DNA of 64,000 nucleotides from JAQAZP01 sp965531145 (lineage in GTDB: Bacteria; Acidobacteriota; JAQAZP01). Within the stretch, counting starts at the first letter, position 1; each line of letters opens with the position of its first letter. The translations under genes were made by a program, and so were the position numbers. Positions 8,850-18,240 of this stretch are shown here, one piece after another. The DNA is taken from positions 1 through 64,000 of the forward strand of contig CBESOE010000004.1 in assembly GCA_965531145.1 (NCBI GenBank). The letters run 5' to 3'. A model generated the notes under the pieces. That model saw only the letters and a program-made list of their open reading frames with translations. It ran no database searches and was not told the DNA's origin.

Positions 8850-8885
8850 ATCACAGATTGCCGCAAACTATGCTCCGGCCACGGC

Positions 8886-9455
8886 TCACAGGGGCTGTTC
8901 CGGCGGTTTCGGGTCCCCGGTAAACGTGCCGGGGTGCGGGGGGTAGCCGTGGTCCATCTCGGCCACCCGGTGATCCCTCACGGCCGCCGGCTCGAACGTC
9001 CCGATCTTCGGGGTGCGGATGGAGAGCACCGCCGGTGTGGCCAGCCGGACAACCCGCTCGGCCACCGATCCGTAGACCACGTGCCGCCAACCGGTGCGAC
9101 CGTGGGTGGCAATGACGATGAGGTCCACCTCCTCGGCGGAAGCCACCCGGACGATCTGGGTGGCCGCATCCCCCTCGGCAATCACCGTCTTCACCGCCAG
9201 TCCCCGAGGCACCCGTTTTTCCACCACCCCCCGGATCGATTGCTCGGCATTTTCCTTGAGCACCCTCTGGTGAACGGCGACATTGAACCCGGAGTGATCG
9301 CCGATCGGAACAGCTGCTGTGGGTATGGGTTCCACCACGTGAACGAGGACCAGTTGGCCGGAGTAGCTCCGGGCCAGGTCACAGGCTGCGTCAAGGCCGG
9401 CATACGATGGTTCGCTGAAGTCGGTGGAGCAGAGTATCTTCTTGAAATTCAACAT
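8886..9455 (-). CDS. Universal stress protein, UspA family
   Basis: This 189-residue cytoplasmic protein has a single Usp domain: KKILCSTDFSEPSYAGLDAA at the start, LVLVHVVEP in strand 2, and a nucleotide-binding loop (THGRTG...YGSVAERVVR) at about residues 115-135. It is probably an ATP-binding stress-response protein. The start is set by a strong AGGAGG 7-9 bases upstream of the ATG at 9455, although the frame stays open to 9650. About 45 residues follow the usual end of the domain; they are Pro-rich and of unknown role. The gene follows the S9 peptidase gene on the same strand, 140 bases away, so co-transcription is possible but not evident. Confidence 0.9.
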   Translation of the reverse strand: MLNFKKILCSTDFSEPSYAGLDAACDLARSYSGQLVLVHVVEPIPTAAVPIGDHSGFNVAVHQRVLKENAEQSIRGVVEKRVPRGLAVKTVIAEGDAATQIVRVASAEEVDLIVIATHGRTGWRHVVYGSVAERVVRLATPAVLSIRTPKIGTFEPAAVRDHRVAEMDHGYPPHPGTFTGDPKPPEQPL

Positions 9456-9595
9456 CTTCCCCTCCTTCCCAGTTCGCGAACGCCAAACGGCGCCGCCCTC
9501 TCTACGACTAAATATAGGTATCGCTCGGGGGAAGGACAAGGTAATTTTCGCACTTTGGGAGAGATATTCACACCACCATCGGGCCTCAGGCGAGG

Positions 9596-11677
9596 TTATT
9601 GAGCCGCTTCGGTCCAGCGGGTGATCCAGGCCATCACCTCGTTGTGCCACTGAATACTGTTGTTCGGTGAAAGGACCCAGTGGTTCTCATCGGGGTAGTA
9701 GAGCAGCCGGGCCGGCACGCCCTGGCGACGCAGGGCGGTGAAAGCCGAGAGCCCCTGGGTGTCCACCACCCGGTAGTCGAGGGCGCCGTGCACCACCAGC
9801 GTCGGCACCTTCCAGTTGGCAATGTGATCGATGGGGTTGAACTGGCCGTAGTGTTCCGGCGCAGTGAAAGGCGCCCCGCCGTTCTCCCACTCGGGGAACC
9901 AGAGTTCCTCGGTGTCGTAGTAGGCCATCCGCTCGTCGATGTTTCCGTCGTGACAGACAAAGGCACGGAAGCTGTCGGCAAAGGGCTGGCCGTGGATCCA
10001 GTTGATCATGTAGCCGCCGAAGCTGGCCCCGGCCGCCACCACCCGCTCGCCGTCCATCCAGGGGTAGCGCTCCAGCGCGGCGCCCAGGCCCTTGACCAGG
10101 TCCTCGTAAGGCCGGTCGCCCCAGTGCCCGCTGATGGCGTCGGTGAAGTCCTGGCCGTAGCCCACCGATCCGTGGAAGTCCACCATCACTGCACAGAACC
10201 CGGCGCCCACATAGGCCTGGGGGTTCCAGCGGTAATGGAAGCTGTTGCCGAAGCTGCCCTGGGGCCCGCCGTGGATCAGGAAGGCCACCGGGTATTTTTT
10301 GTTGGGGTCGAAGTCGAAAGGCTTGACCACATAGGCCCAGACCTCTTCGTTGTTCCAACCCTTGAAGGTGAACTGTTCCGCTTCGCCCATCTTTGCCAGG
10401 GCCAGTTTGGGCCCGTTGAAATCGGTGAGCTGTTTGGGATCCGCCCCGTCACGGCCCACGGTCCAGAGTTCATTGGGCGAACGAAGAGTCTGCAGGGTGT
10501 AGAGCACCCGGTTGTCCCCCAGCAGCTGCAGCGACCCGCTGCGCCCCATCTTCACCACTTCCTTTGCCGCGCCGCTCTTCGCGTCCACGGCAAAAAGGCT
10601 CTTCTGGCCCAGGTTGTAGGCGGTGCAGAAGATGGTCTTGCCATCCTCGGACCAGAGCAGACCGCCGGGACTGCGGTCCCAGTCCCCGGTGAGCGTGCGC
10701 TGGGCGCCACTTTCCAGGTCCATCAGCCAGATGCGGAAACGGTCGGCCTCGAAGCCCGGCCGGGCCATGGCCGTCCAGGCCAATGTCTTGCCGTCGGGGG
10801 AGACCAGCGGCGCCGTGTCCCAGGCCTGGTTGTCCTCGGTGAGGCAGCGCATCGCCACTGCGCCGTCAACCGCCGCCGTGGGCACGGCGTAGATGTCGTA
10901 GTCGGTGCTCCAGGCCGGCTCGCTGCCCGGCAGGACCTTGGCGGTGAAGTAGAGCTCCTTGCCGTCGGCGCTCACCGCGAACTCCTCGCTCCCGCCCCAG
11001 GGCCGGGTGGGGACATCGGCGTCCAGACCGGGCATCAGGTCACGGGTATCGGCATCGCTGCCCCCCGCCGGGCGGATAAAGAGGTGCGAGCGCTTGCCGT
11101 CCTCCCAGGTGTCCCAGTGGCGGAACATCAGCTCGTTGTAAATCATTCCGCTGGTCTTGCCCTCCGCCTTCTCCTTGTCCCGCTGCACCGTCTCTTCCAC
11201 GGTTGTGCCGGGATAGACTTCCATGGAGAAGATGAAGCTCTCCAGCTTGGCCACCACTTCGAGATTGCCCACGTCGAGGGGCAGCTTTGTCATCTGCCGG
11301 GCTTCACCGCCGGTGGGGTCGATCATCCAGATCTGGGACGAGCCGGAGCGGGTGGAGAGGAAGGCGATCTTGCCGCAGGGGGTCCAGCGCGGGTTCCAGT
11401 CGCCGGCCGGATTGGCGGTGAGCTGGCGCAGGTTGGTCCCGCCGGTCTCGGCGAGCCAGATGTCGGTGCGCCCCTTGTCGGCCTCCAGGTCGGTGACCCG
11501 GACAACGAACGCCACCCACTTGCCGCAGGGGGAGACCTGGGGGTCGGAAACCCGGTCCATGGCCAGCATGTCGTGGACCGAGAAGGGGTGCGGCTCCTCC
11601 CCGGCCCGGGCGGTGAGAAGCGGAAACGCGATCGTCACCAGAACGATCACCAACATTACAAGCCGATTCGTGCGCAT
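9596..11677 (-). CDS. Secreted S9-family prolyl oligopeptidase (acylaminoacyl-peptidase type)
   Basis: This 693-residue exported serine peptidase has a signal peptide (hydrophobic residues ~6-25). It is followed by a beta-propeller of WD40/TolB-like blades (DPQVSPCGKWVAFV, WNPRWTPCGKIAFLS, VSPDGKTLAWTAM) and a C-terminal alpha/beta-hydrolase. The triad is visible: Ser552 in GASFGGY, Asp634 in HGALDYR and His666 in ENHW. The family cleaves short peptides in the periplasm or outside the cell, usually for amino-acid scavenging. GGAGG lies 6 bases before the ATG. The gene is divergent from the radical-SAM-like gene. Confidence 0.94.
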   Translation of the reverse strand: MRTNRLVMLVIVLVTIAFPLLTARAGEEPHPFSVHDMLAMDRVSDPQVSPCGKWVAFVVRVTDLEADKGRTDIWLAETGGTNLRQLTANPAGDWNPRWTPCGKIAFLSTRSGSSQIWMIDPTGGEARQMTKLPLDVGNLEVVAKLESFIFSMEVYPGTTVEETVQRDKEKAEGKTSGMIYNELMFRHWDTWEDGKRSHLFIRPAGGSDADTRDLMPGLDADVPTRPWGGSEEFAVSADGKELYFTAKVLPGSEPAWSTDYDIYAVPTAAVDGAVAMRCLTEDNQAWDTAPLVSPDGKTLAWTAMARPGFEADRFRIWLMDLESGAQRTLTGDWDRSPGGLLWSEDGKTIFCTAYNLGQKSLFAVDAKSGAAKEVVKMGRSGSLQLLGDNRVLYTLQTLRSPNELWTVGRDGADPKQLTDFNGPKLALAKMGEAEQFTFKGWNNEEVWAYVVKPFDFDPNKKYPVAFLIHGGPQGSFGNSFHYRWNPQAYVGAGFCAVMVDFHGSVGYGQDFTDAISGHWGDRPYEDLVKGLGAALERYPWMDGERVVAAGASFGGYMINWIHGQPFADSFRAFVCHDGNIDERMAYYDTEELWFPEWENGGAPFTAPEHYGQFNPIDHIANWKVPTLVVHGALDYRVVDTQGLSAFTALRRQGVPARLLYYPDENHWVLSPNNSIQWHNEVMAWITRWTEAAQ

Positions 11678-11884
11678 GAGAATCCTCCATCCTGGTTCGT
11701 GTCAGTCGCCTCGGATCACCAGATTATCACATCGGTGAGCACCCGCGCACCGTCCCCATCCCCGGCCTGCCGGGTCAAACAGGAGCTTCAGGATCACCTG
11801 TCCGCTGGTCACCCCCTGTGCTAGACTGACCCCCCCAATTAACCAGAATTCAGCCCTCAGCGGGAGAAAGACCACGGGGAATCG

Positions 11885-13954
11885 ATGTATAACGTTGCCC
11901 TCCTGGAATCACAGGTCCTGCGTGAACTCCCCCACCTCGGCATGGCGCTGCTCCACTCCGATCTCAAAGCTCGCAAAAATGTGAAGGTCCACGCGGCCTG
12001 CGTGGGACTGAACAACACCGCGGCAGCCCTCGATTTTCTGGAACAGGGCCGGTTCGATCTGGTGGCCATGGACTGCCGCTTCCCGCTGGTCTTTCCCTCG
12101 CAGATCAAGCAGCGGCTGCCCGGAGCCCTGGTGGTGGTTGGTGGTCTGGGTTACTACAACATGCTGACCAAGGGGCGGGCCGATTTCGCGGTCAGCGGAC
12201 CGGGACGCCTGGCGCTCCGCCGTCTTATCGACGTTCTCACCGGCATCAACGGCACCCGGTTATCCGATGTGCCCAACCTCTTCCACTGGATCGACCGGCC
12301 CACCAGCGGTGTTGGACCAGGTGGAGGCCCCATCGACTATTCGGGCCTTGACGCCGGATATGACCTGGAGAGTGAACTTCAGCCCTTCACCCCGGATTTC
12401 GACTTCACCCCGCTGGGTATGGATACGCAACAGGAGATGGCCCAGGTCCTGGACACCGCCCCCCCCGCCGTGGTGGCCGAATTCGGCTGTCCGCACAAGG
12501 GATTTGCCATGGCGGACAGTCTCCCTGCACCGGATCTGGAGCCGACCGAGGCAGTCTTTACCAGCCGGGGCCGGGAAAAAATCATCAGCATCATGAACGA
12601 GCGCTGGAAGGGAGGCTGCTCGTTCTGCGTCTATCAGAAAGCCCCCATCCGATCGGTGGCCGAAACGGTGGAAACGCTGATCCCGCAAATCGAATACCTG
12701 CAAAAAGCCCGGGGATTTACCGCCTTCTCGGTCCAGAGTGAAGAACCGTTCCGCTTTCTGATCCCCCTGCTCGAACGGCTCAATGACTCCGGTCTGGAGG
12801 TGCACCAGCTGCTGATCCGCGGCCGAGCCGCCTCATTCCACCGGCAGCGGGCCAAACTGGAACAGGCAGTGGACCTGGCCCGGAGCGGCGACTACACCCT
12901 GGTCAGCTGGCAGATCGGCTTCGAAAGCTTTTGCCAGCCTCAGCTCGACCTCTACAACAAGGGTACCAGTGCCGAAGAAAACCTCTCGGTGCTGCGGTTC
13001 AACCGCGAACTGGCCCGCCGTCACCCGCGGCACTTCCTCGATCTGAACATCACCCACGGCATGATTCTCTGGAACCCCTGGACCACTTTTGAAATGCTGA
13101 AGGAGGACTTCAGTGTGATCTGCCGCTACATGCCCGAACGGCTGGTCCTGTCACCGGTGATCGGGTCCACTCTGGAGCTGTTCGACCCGTTCCTCCCCCT
13201 CTACCAGAAGGCCCGCAACGAAGGGCTGCTGCGCAAGCGCGAGCAGGGCACCGACGATTTCCGGATGGCCGACCCTTCCATGGAGGTGGTGCGGCAGGTT
13301 GTGGTCAGGACACTGGCCCGGATCGACAAGGACCTGCCACATGACCTCCGCAACGAGGTTGCCCTCTTTGCCCCCACCATCGCCCATATTTTCGCCGCTG
13401 TTTTCCAGCAGCTGGAGGAGCAGTATTTCAAACCAGGGGCGGTGGACGCAGCGTGGCACGAGAACATGGACCAGGACCAGCTTGACAGGGAAACAGGCCG
13501 CCGAGTGGACCGGTTCATGATCCTCGAGGAAAAGGTGGTCCAGGACAATCTCTCCGACCGGGTGATCTTTGTTCACGCCGTCCGTGAAATCCACTTTTTC
13601 GCTGAGCGGCTCCAGGGACAGGGTGACAGCGCCAGACTCCCGGCCCGGTCCAACGCCGCTGAGACCGTGGCCGGTCAGGAGCAGTTGAACGGCGATTTCG
13701 CCCGTCTGGACGGCCCGTGGGACTTTCAGATCAGGCATTCGGCCGAAAAGGCCTTTGTCATCGATCTGGCGACGGATGAGATGACCCCCATGGACCGGGT
13801 GATGTTCGCGTTCATCCAGATCAAGATCCAGGGGATGGACCTGGGTGGAATTGTCGACGCGGTTCTCCAGCGCGACAGTTCCCTGGATCAGCTGATCCTC
13901 GACCGGGGCCGCCGGGCTCACGAATTCCTTTCCGCATCCCGCTCCCCGGCATAA
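11885..13954 (+). CDS. B12-binding/radical SAM-like protein lacking one cluster cysteine
   Basis: This 689-residue protein has the layout of cobalamin-dependent radical SAM enzymes. An N-terminal Rossmann-like domain (about 1-120, with LPHLGMALL and PGALVVVGGLGYY) is followed by a core from about residue 225. The [4Fe-4S] motif reads W241-K-G-G-C245-S-F-C248. The first Cys of CxxxCxxC is Trp, encoded TGG, one base from TGC. Cys64 and Cys202 lie elsewhere. Later segments (SWQIGFESF, DLNITHGMILWNPWTT) match the family's strands and helices. About 150 C-terminal residues form an extra domain. It could be a non-radical relative, a sequencing artefact, or use another ligand. It stands alone, with no obvious precursor peptide or partner. 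Confidence 0.7.
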   Translation: MYNVALLESQVLRELPHLGMALLHSDLKARKNVKVHAACVGLNNTAAALDFLEQGRFDLVAMDCRFPLVFPSQIKQRLPGALVVVGGLGYYNMLTKGRADFAVSGPGRLALRRLIDVLTGINGTRLSDVPNLFHWIDRPTSGVGPGGGPIDYSGLDAGYDLESELQPFTPDFDFTPLGMDTQQEMAQVLDTAPPAVVAEFGCPHKGFAMADSLPAPDLEPTEAVFTSRGREKIISIMNERWKGGCSFCVYQKAPIRSVAETVETLIPQIEYLQKARGFTAFSVQSEEPFRFLIPLLERLNDSGLEVHQLLIRGRAASFHRQRAKLEQAVDLARSGDYTLVSWQIGFESFCQPQLDLYNKGTSAEENLSVLRFNRELARRHPRHFLDLNITHGMILWNPWTTFEMLKEDFSVICRYMPERLVLSPVIGSTLELFDPFLPLYQKARNEGLLRKREQGTDDFRMADPSMEVVRQVVVRTLARIDKDLPHDLRNEVALFAPTIAHIFAAVFQQLEEQYFKPGAVDAAWHENMDQDQLDRETGRRVDRFMILEEKVVQDNLSDRVIFVHAVREIHFFAERLQGQGDSARLPARSNAAETVAGQEQLNGDFARLDGPWDFQIRHSAEKAFVIDLATDEMTPMDRVMFAFIQIKIQGMDLGGIVDAVLQRDSSLDQLILDRGRRAHEFLSASRSPA

Positions 13955-14030
13955 GGGGCCTTCTGCTCACGTTTTCAAAACAGGAGAAGCAGGCGACAGC
14001 CGCCCCGCGCGGCATCCCGCGTTGAATCAA

Positions 14031-14168
14031 TCAGTTGCGCTGAGGGATATGGTCACCTGGCACTTCCCGGCCCATGATTCTCTCCAATTCAGCCAGATTT
14101 TCTGTAACTTTTGGGTTGTCTGGATAATCTTGTGTTGTAACGAGGATTGACAGGAACCATCTGTCCAT
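14031..14168 (-). CDS. Possible 45-residue ORF or gene remnant
   Basis: This minus-strand frame starts at an ATG (14168) and encodes a balanced, protein-like sequence (starting MDRWFLSILVTTQDYPDN and ending PGDHIPQRN). There is no Shine-Dalgarno and no recognisable family. The frame is open further upstream but enters antisense of the small Cys-rich gene. It may be the leftover C-terminus of a decayed gene. Coding status is uncertain. Confidence 0.25.
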   Translation of the reverse strand: MDRWFLSILVTTQDYPDNPKVTENLAELERIMGREVPGDHIPQRN

Positions 14169-14246
14169 CAATCGAGTGCAATCCGCAGCCCCGCGGGCGG
14201 CGGTGAAACAGGGTATTGGATTCATACTTTTAGCGGAGACTGCGCA

Positions 14247-14540
14247 ATGAGACTGGTCAAGCACAAGAACCGCACTCCCAACCGGGAGTGGGGATGCCCG
14301 AGAACCAAGAGCCGCACCAACTGGTGCTACGCCCTCTGCACGCCGGAAAACGGCATCGGCGAATGCGGCCGGCCCTCGTACCATGCGTACCGCGGCCGGA
14401 CGCAGAAAGCCATCCTCGCGTCCCGCAAGCGGCAGAAAGAGTTGGAAAAGAAGGGGGTCACCCCGCTGCGCCGTGAAGTGCGCCTCAAGCTGGCCCCCAG
14501 ACCGGTCTCCTGGGTCAGAAAGCCCCCGCAGCAAGGCTAG
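14247..14540 (+). CDS. Small basic cysteine-rich protein, unknown function
   Basis: This 97-residue protein is rich in Arg and Lys. Residues 17-40 hold four cysteines spaced C-x9-C-x3-C-x8-C (CPRTK...WCYALCTP...GEC), suggesting a small metal- or disulphide-stabilised fold. A helical basic segment (RTQKAILASRKRQKELEKKG) and a Pro-ending tail follow. GGAG lies about 8 bases before the ATG, and third codon positions are strongly G/C as in neighbouring genes, so coding is likely. It overlaps the 3' end of the convergent DUF362 gene by 26 bases. There is no signal peptide. I do not recognise the family; nucleic-acid binding is only a guess from the charge. Confidence 0.6.
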   Translation: MRLVKHKNRTPNREWGCPRTKSRTNWCYALCTPENGIGECGRPSYHAYRGRTQKAILASRKRQKELEKKGVTPLRREVRLKLAPRPVSWVRKPPQQG

Positions 14541-17013
14541 TCCCGCAGACCACCTCGGAATCATACGCGTCGAGAGAGAACCAGCTGCTGGTGCTGCCGC
14601 CGCTGTAGCGGTAGACCAGCACCGGTGTCTGCATGTCGGGGTCCGGCCCAGCACCCACCAGCAGTTCGTCCCGGCCGTTGCCATCCAGGTCGGTGCCGGA
14701 GAAGACCGTGGCGCCGTAACGCGCCGTCTCCGCCGGCCAGGCAAAGAAGTTGATGCCGTCCATGGCAACCAGCGCCGAACCGTCATAGTTCCAGCCGCGG
14801 ATGTGCGCGCCAAAGACCGGCGAGGGGCCGGGGGCGGTGACGATCTCGTCCATCCCGTCCCCGTCCAGGTCGCCACAGGTCACCCGCACACCGTAATGGT
14901 TGCTGCCGTAAGCGAAGTAGCTCAACCCGGGGATGGCCGACGAGGCGGCTCCGTCCACGTTCCAGCCCCGCACGTGGGGGCCGAATACCGATCCGGGACC
15001 GGCACCGGTGACGATCTCGTCATAGCCGTCACCATCCACGTCCCCGCAGCTGACATTGACTCCCCACTTCAGAGTGCCGTAGGCAAAGTAGCTCACCCCG
15101 GGCACCCCGGAGACCGAGGACCCGCCGTCGTGGTCGAAGCCGCGCACATGGGGACCAAACACCGCGCCGGGACCGGCGCCGGTGATGATCTCATCTTTGC
15201 CGTCACCGTCGATGTCGCCGGCCGCCACGTTGACCCCGAACTTCAGTGTGCCGTAGGCCATGAAGTTCAGCCCGGAAACCGGGGTGCCGTTGAGCGTAAA
15301 GCCCCGCACGTGGGGGCCGAAGATCGCCCCCGGTCCGGGGCCGGTGATGATCTCGTCCACCCCGTCGCCATCGGTGTCGCCACAGGTGACGTTGGCCCCC
15401 CACTGGGACGCGCCATAGGCCGCGAATTCATGGATGTGCTCCGCGTCCTGGCTGCAGGGGAAGACCCGTACCAGCGGCGGATTGGCAGGATCGGCCCCGG
15501 GGCCGGTGACCAGCTTGGCCGGGTTCTCCACGGCGCTCCGGGTCTGGACGTCGATGCTGGCCAGGTCGTTGGTCACGTTGAATCCCGCGGCCAGCAGATA
15601 GTTCATCGAGTTGTCCAGATACCGGCGGAAACTGCTGGTGGGGTCGTCCGGGTCGGCGCTGGGATAGGGCCAGGGCGGTGAGTAGCCATTCTCGATAAAG
15701 GCCGGAATGAGGATATTCTTCACCGCCCAGATGTCGATGGCCACCGGGTCGAGGCCGGCCATCAGAATGTCTCTCCGGGTCGCCCCCGAGTAAGAGGTGG
15801 AAGGACCGCTGTTGGGGTTGGCGTTGATCCAGATGCAGTCGAGGAGGTTCAGGTCGGCCATCTGGATTTCGGCCTGCAGGTCGCCGAGCAGGCCGTTGCC
15901 GATCCGGCTGTGGGAATTGGTGCTCAGCTCCCTCGTGACCACGCCCATGTAATGCTTGACACAGACCGTGGCGCCGTAGGTGGCGGCGTGTGACTTGAGC
16001 ACCGGCAGATTGATGAACTTCAGCTTGTCGCGGTCGTAACTGGAGGAGGGGTTGTCCCAGATGCCGTGTTTGAGGCTGACCCGGGTGCCGAAATCACTAG
16101 TGAACTTGGGATAGGAGATGCGGCCGCTGAAATCGGGGTGCTGGTCATAGACGATGTAGCCGTCGTCAAAGTCCCCGTCGCTGAACTCGTCCACCGAGGT
16201 ATAGCGGTGGACGGTCCAGTCGAAGTGCGAGACATCGTAGCCCAGGCCGGCGAAGTGGACCACCGCGTCGTGAGGTGAATATTCGTGGACCTCGGCGTTG
16301 TTCGTCGACCGGTCAAAGCCGTTGATGGAATTGAACTGCGAGTTCTCGCAGACGATGATCTCGCCGGTGAAGGTGTCCGGGTGGTCGATGATCCAGCGCA
16401 TCACTCCGGTGAGCACGTCGACGTTGGAGCCGCCCCGCTGGGGCCACTGGTAATTGATCTTGATCACCACCACGTCATCGGCGGCGATGATCCCGTCGGG
16501 GCCCGAGGTGCCGCTCACCGTGGCCGACTGGTGAAACTTCAGCCCGTTCTCGCCCATCAGGCCCATCATCGTGTCGAGGCCGGGGAAGCGGTCGCCCACC
16601 AGGTCCTGGGGGCAGTCGGTGACCTGAAACAACTCGGCGGTGTAGCCCCGGGGCGGCACCACCTCCGGCCCGCGGTAGTCGGGCACGCTCACCGCGTAGG
16701 CCCAGAAGCCGGCGGTGGCCAGCAGACCGGCGGCACAGACGGCAGCGCCCACCGGAGTGCGCAGGCCGGCCGACAGCCGTCGCCGGGCGGTGACCAGGGT
16801 GGCCACCAGCGGACCGCCAAAGGCGATCCAGGCGGCGGAGAAGGCCACCTGCTGGCAGGGGTAGGTGAAGCGGCTCGGTTTGGCCCCGCTGCGCAGGATC
16901 AACCAGACCAGCGACAGGAAGCCGCTGGCCATTCCCCAGCCCAGCAGCCAGACCCGCGCCCAGTTGGGCAGGTTGAAAATACGCTCTCGTTTCGAACAGA
17001 TCTTTTCCGGCAT
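14515..17013 (-). CDS. Membrane-anchored DUF362 protein with C-terminal FG-GAP module
   Basis: This 832-residue protein has three parts. Three N-terminal hydrophobic segments (about residues 15-135) anchor it in the membrane. A DUF362 domain follows (about 175-510; DDVVVIKINYQWPQRGGSN, GEIIVCENSQF, INLPVLKSHAATYGATVCVK). About 310 residues form six FG-GAP-type repeats (GDxDGDGxDEIxTGxGPG..FGPHVRG). DUF362 proteins are poorly understood, and some have iron-sulphur domains; none is seen here. The repeats should bind Ca2+ and fold as a propeller outside the membrane. The ATG at 17013 has GGAGG 6 bases upstream, so the longer frame to 17097 is rejected. It follows the squalene-synthase-like gene by 26 bases, probably in one operon. 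Confidence 0.85.
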   Translation of the reverse strand: MPEKICSKRERIFNLPNWARVWLLGWGMASGFLSLVWLILRSGAKPSRFTYPCQQVAFSAAWIAFGGPLVATLVTARRRLSAGLRTPVGAAVCAAGLLATAGFWAYAVSVPDYRGPEVVPPRGYTAELFQVTDCPQDLVGDRFPGLDTMMGLMGENGLKFHQSATVSGTSGPDGIIAADDVVVIKINYQWPQRGGSNVDVLTGVMRWIIDHPDTFTGEIIVCENSQFNSINGFDRSTNNAEVHEYSPHDAVVHFAGLGYDVSHFDWTVHRYTSVDEFSDGDFDDGYIVYDQHPDFSGRISYPKFTSDFGTRVSLKHGIWDNPSSSYDRDKLKFINLPVLKSHAATYGATVCVKHYMGVVTRELSTNSHSRIGNGLLGDLQAEIQMADLNLLDCIWINANPNSGPSTSYSGATRRDILMAGLDPVAIDIWAVKNILIPAFIENGYSPPWPYPSADPDDPTSSFRRYLDNSMNYLLAAGFNVTNDLASIDVQTRSAVENPAKLVTGPGADPANPPLVRVFPCSQDAEHIHEFAAYGASQWGANVTCGDTDGDGVDEIITGPGPGAIFGPHVRGFTLNGTPVSGLNFMAYGTLKFGVNVAAGDIDGDGKDEIITGAGPGAVFGPHVRGFDHDGGSSVSGVPGVSYFAYGTLKWGVNVSCGDVDGDGYDEIVTGAGPGSVFGPHVRGWNVDGAASSAIPGLSYFAYGSNHYGVRVTCGDLDGDGMDEIVTAPGPSPVFGAHIRGWNYDGSALVAMDGINFFAWPAETARYGATVFSGTDLDGNGRDELLVGAGPDPDMQTPVLVYRYSGGSTSSWFSLDAYDSEVVCGTSLAAGAF

Positions 17014-17039
17014 CGATTTCCTCCCGGGTCCCCCCGTTC

Positions 17040-18071
17040 CTAACCTCCGAGCACGTCGAGACGTGACTCGAGACGCATCCAGAATTGCGACAACCACCAG
17101 CGCAGCGGCGACTGCAGCGGGGCGAAGAGGCGGCTGAAGTATTGCGTCCGCATCACGCCGCGCCGGTTCATCTTCACCGACTGGTGGGATAGTAAAGCCT
17201 CGTTGCCGAGACAGAGCATGATCGTTTTCAAGGCCATCACGTAGGGGATGATGCAGAAGGAGCGGATCCGCCGCTCACCGGCGGGCAGGGCGAGGATATA
17301 TTCGCCGGCGCCGCGGATGGCCGGCATCAGCCAGCGGATCATTCGCACCCCGGCCAGCAGCACCTGCTCCGTCATCTCCGGTGAGACCAGCTTGCGGGCG
17401 TCGAAACAGTCAAAAAGGCTGCGCGGGTAAAAGATGTGGCCGTGGGCGTGGTCATCCCGGACATCGCGGAGGATGTTGGTGGTCTGCAGCACCAGCGCCA
17501 GGTGGCGGCCGTTGGCCAGGATCCGCCCGCGCCGCGCGTCGGAGATGCCGTCCATCCGGGCCAGAAAACGGTGGGTCAAATAGTCACCCACCGTGCCGGC
17601 CACGTAGTAACAGTATTCGTCCAGATCCTTCTCGTCCTCCAGGACCACGTAGCCGTCCACCGCCCGGCGGGTCTGGTAGCGGGCCATGCCGTGGAACATG
17701 TTCTCCGCCTGGTCCAGCAGGGCCGACCGGGCATCGTCGGTGAGAGCGGCAAACTCGGCGATCACCTGGTCACTGTGGCCGAAAAGGCCCCGTTCGCCCT
17801 CGGTGAGCGCCTGCCATCCGGAGACGTCGTGGTGGTTCAGTTCCTGCTCGAAGGAGGCTCCGCTCCTGAAACAGTGGAGCAACTGGTCCAGAAGATGCTG
17901 TTTTTCATCGAATTCCAGGGAGGAGGTGTCTTCGATGTTGTCGCCGAGGCGGAAGAGAAGGTAGGCCACCTGGACCTCGTGCCGCAGGGGTTCGGGGAGC
18001 CGGTCGATGACAAAGGCAAAGGAACGCGATACGTTCAACACCTGTTCATCGATGACCTGTGCCCTGTTCAT
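17040..18071 (-). CDS. Squalene/phytoene synthase family protein, squalene-synthase-like
   Basis: This 343-residue all-helical head-to-head prenyl transferase condenses two isoprenyl diphosphates. The first Asp-rich motif is FRLGDNIEDT (about residue 42) and the second is NILRDVRDD (about 197). The intervening YCYYVAGTVGDYLT resembles the YC.YVAG.VG block of true squalene synthases more than bacterial phytoene synthases. C-terminal helices are present (SFCIIPYVMALKT), but no clear membrane anchor is seen. No other isoprenoid gene is nearby. The downstream DUF362 gene is 26 bases away. Product identity (squalene or a carotenoid precursor) is inferred from motifs only. Confidence 0.88.
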   Translation of the reverse strand: MNRAQVIDEQVLNVSRSFAFVIDRLPEPLRHEVQVAYLLFRLGDNIEDTSSLEFDEKQHLLDQLLHCFRSGASFEQELNHHDVSGWQALTEGERGLFGHSDQVIAEFAALTDDARSALLDQAENMFHGMARYQTRRAVDGYVVLEDEKDLDEYCYYVAGTVGDYLTHRFLARMDGISDARRGRILANGRHLALVLQTTNILRDVRDDHAHGHIFYPRSLFDCFDARKLVSPEMTEQVLLAGVRMIRWLMPAIRGAGEYILALPAGERRIRSFCIIPYVMALKTIMLCLGNEALLSHQSVKMNRRGVMRTQYFSRLFAPLQSPLRWWLSQFWMRLESRLDVLGG

Positions 18072-18240
18072 GGCGGTCCGACCCTGAAAAACACTACCGT
18101 AAAACTTCCAATGGTAATGCGGTCATTGTAACGCAGGTGGGGCCTGCCGTCGAATAGTTATCCGAGTGGTGGATAGATGGAGCAGATCAGTCGACCGGCC
18201 CGGGAACCTCATGGAACTTCGTCGCGAGGTGCCAAAGACG

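Noticed and set aside
9680..11824. Long plus-strand frame opposite the S9 peptidase (714 codons)
   Set aside because: The minus-strand frame has the full catalytic triad; this frame has no domain and mirrors its codon bias.
14031..14876. Minus-strand 281-codon frame
   Set aside because: Its N-terminal half overlaps the FG-GAP repeats of the DUF362 gene in another frame. Only its last 45 codons looked protein-like and are listed separately with low confidence.
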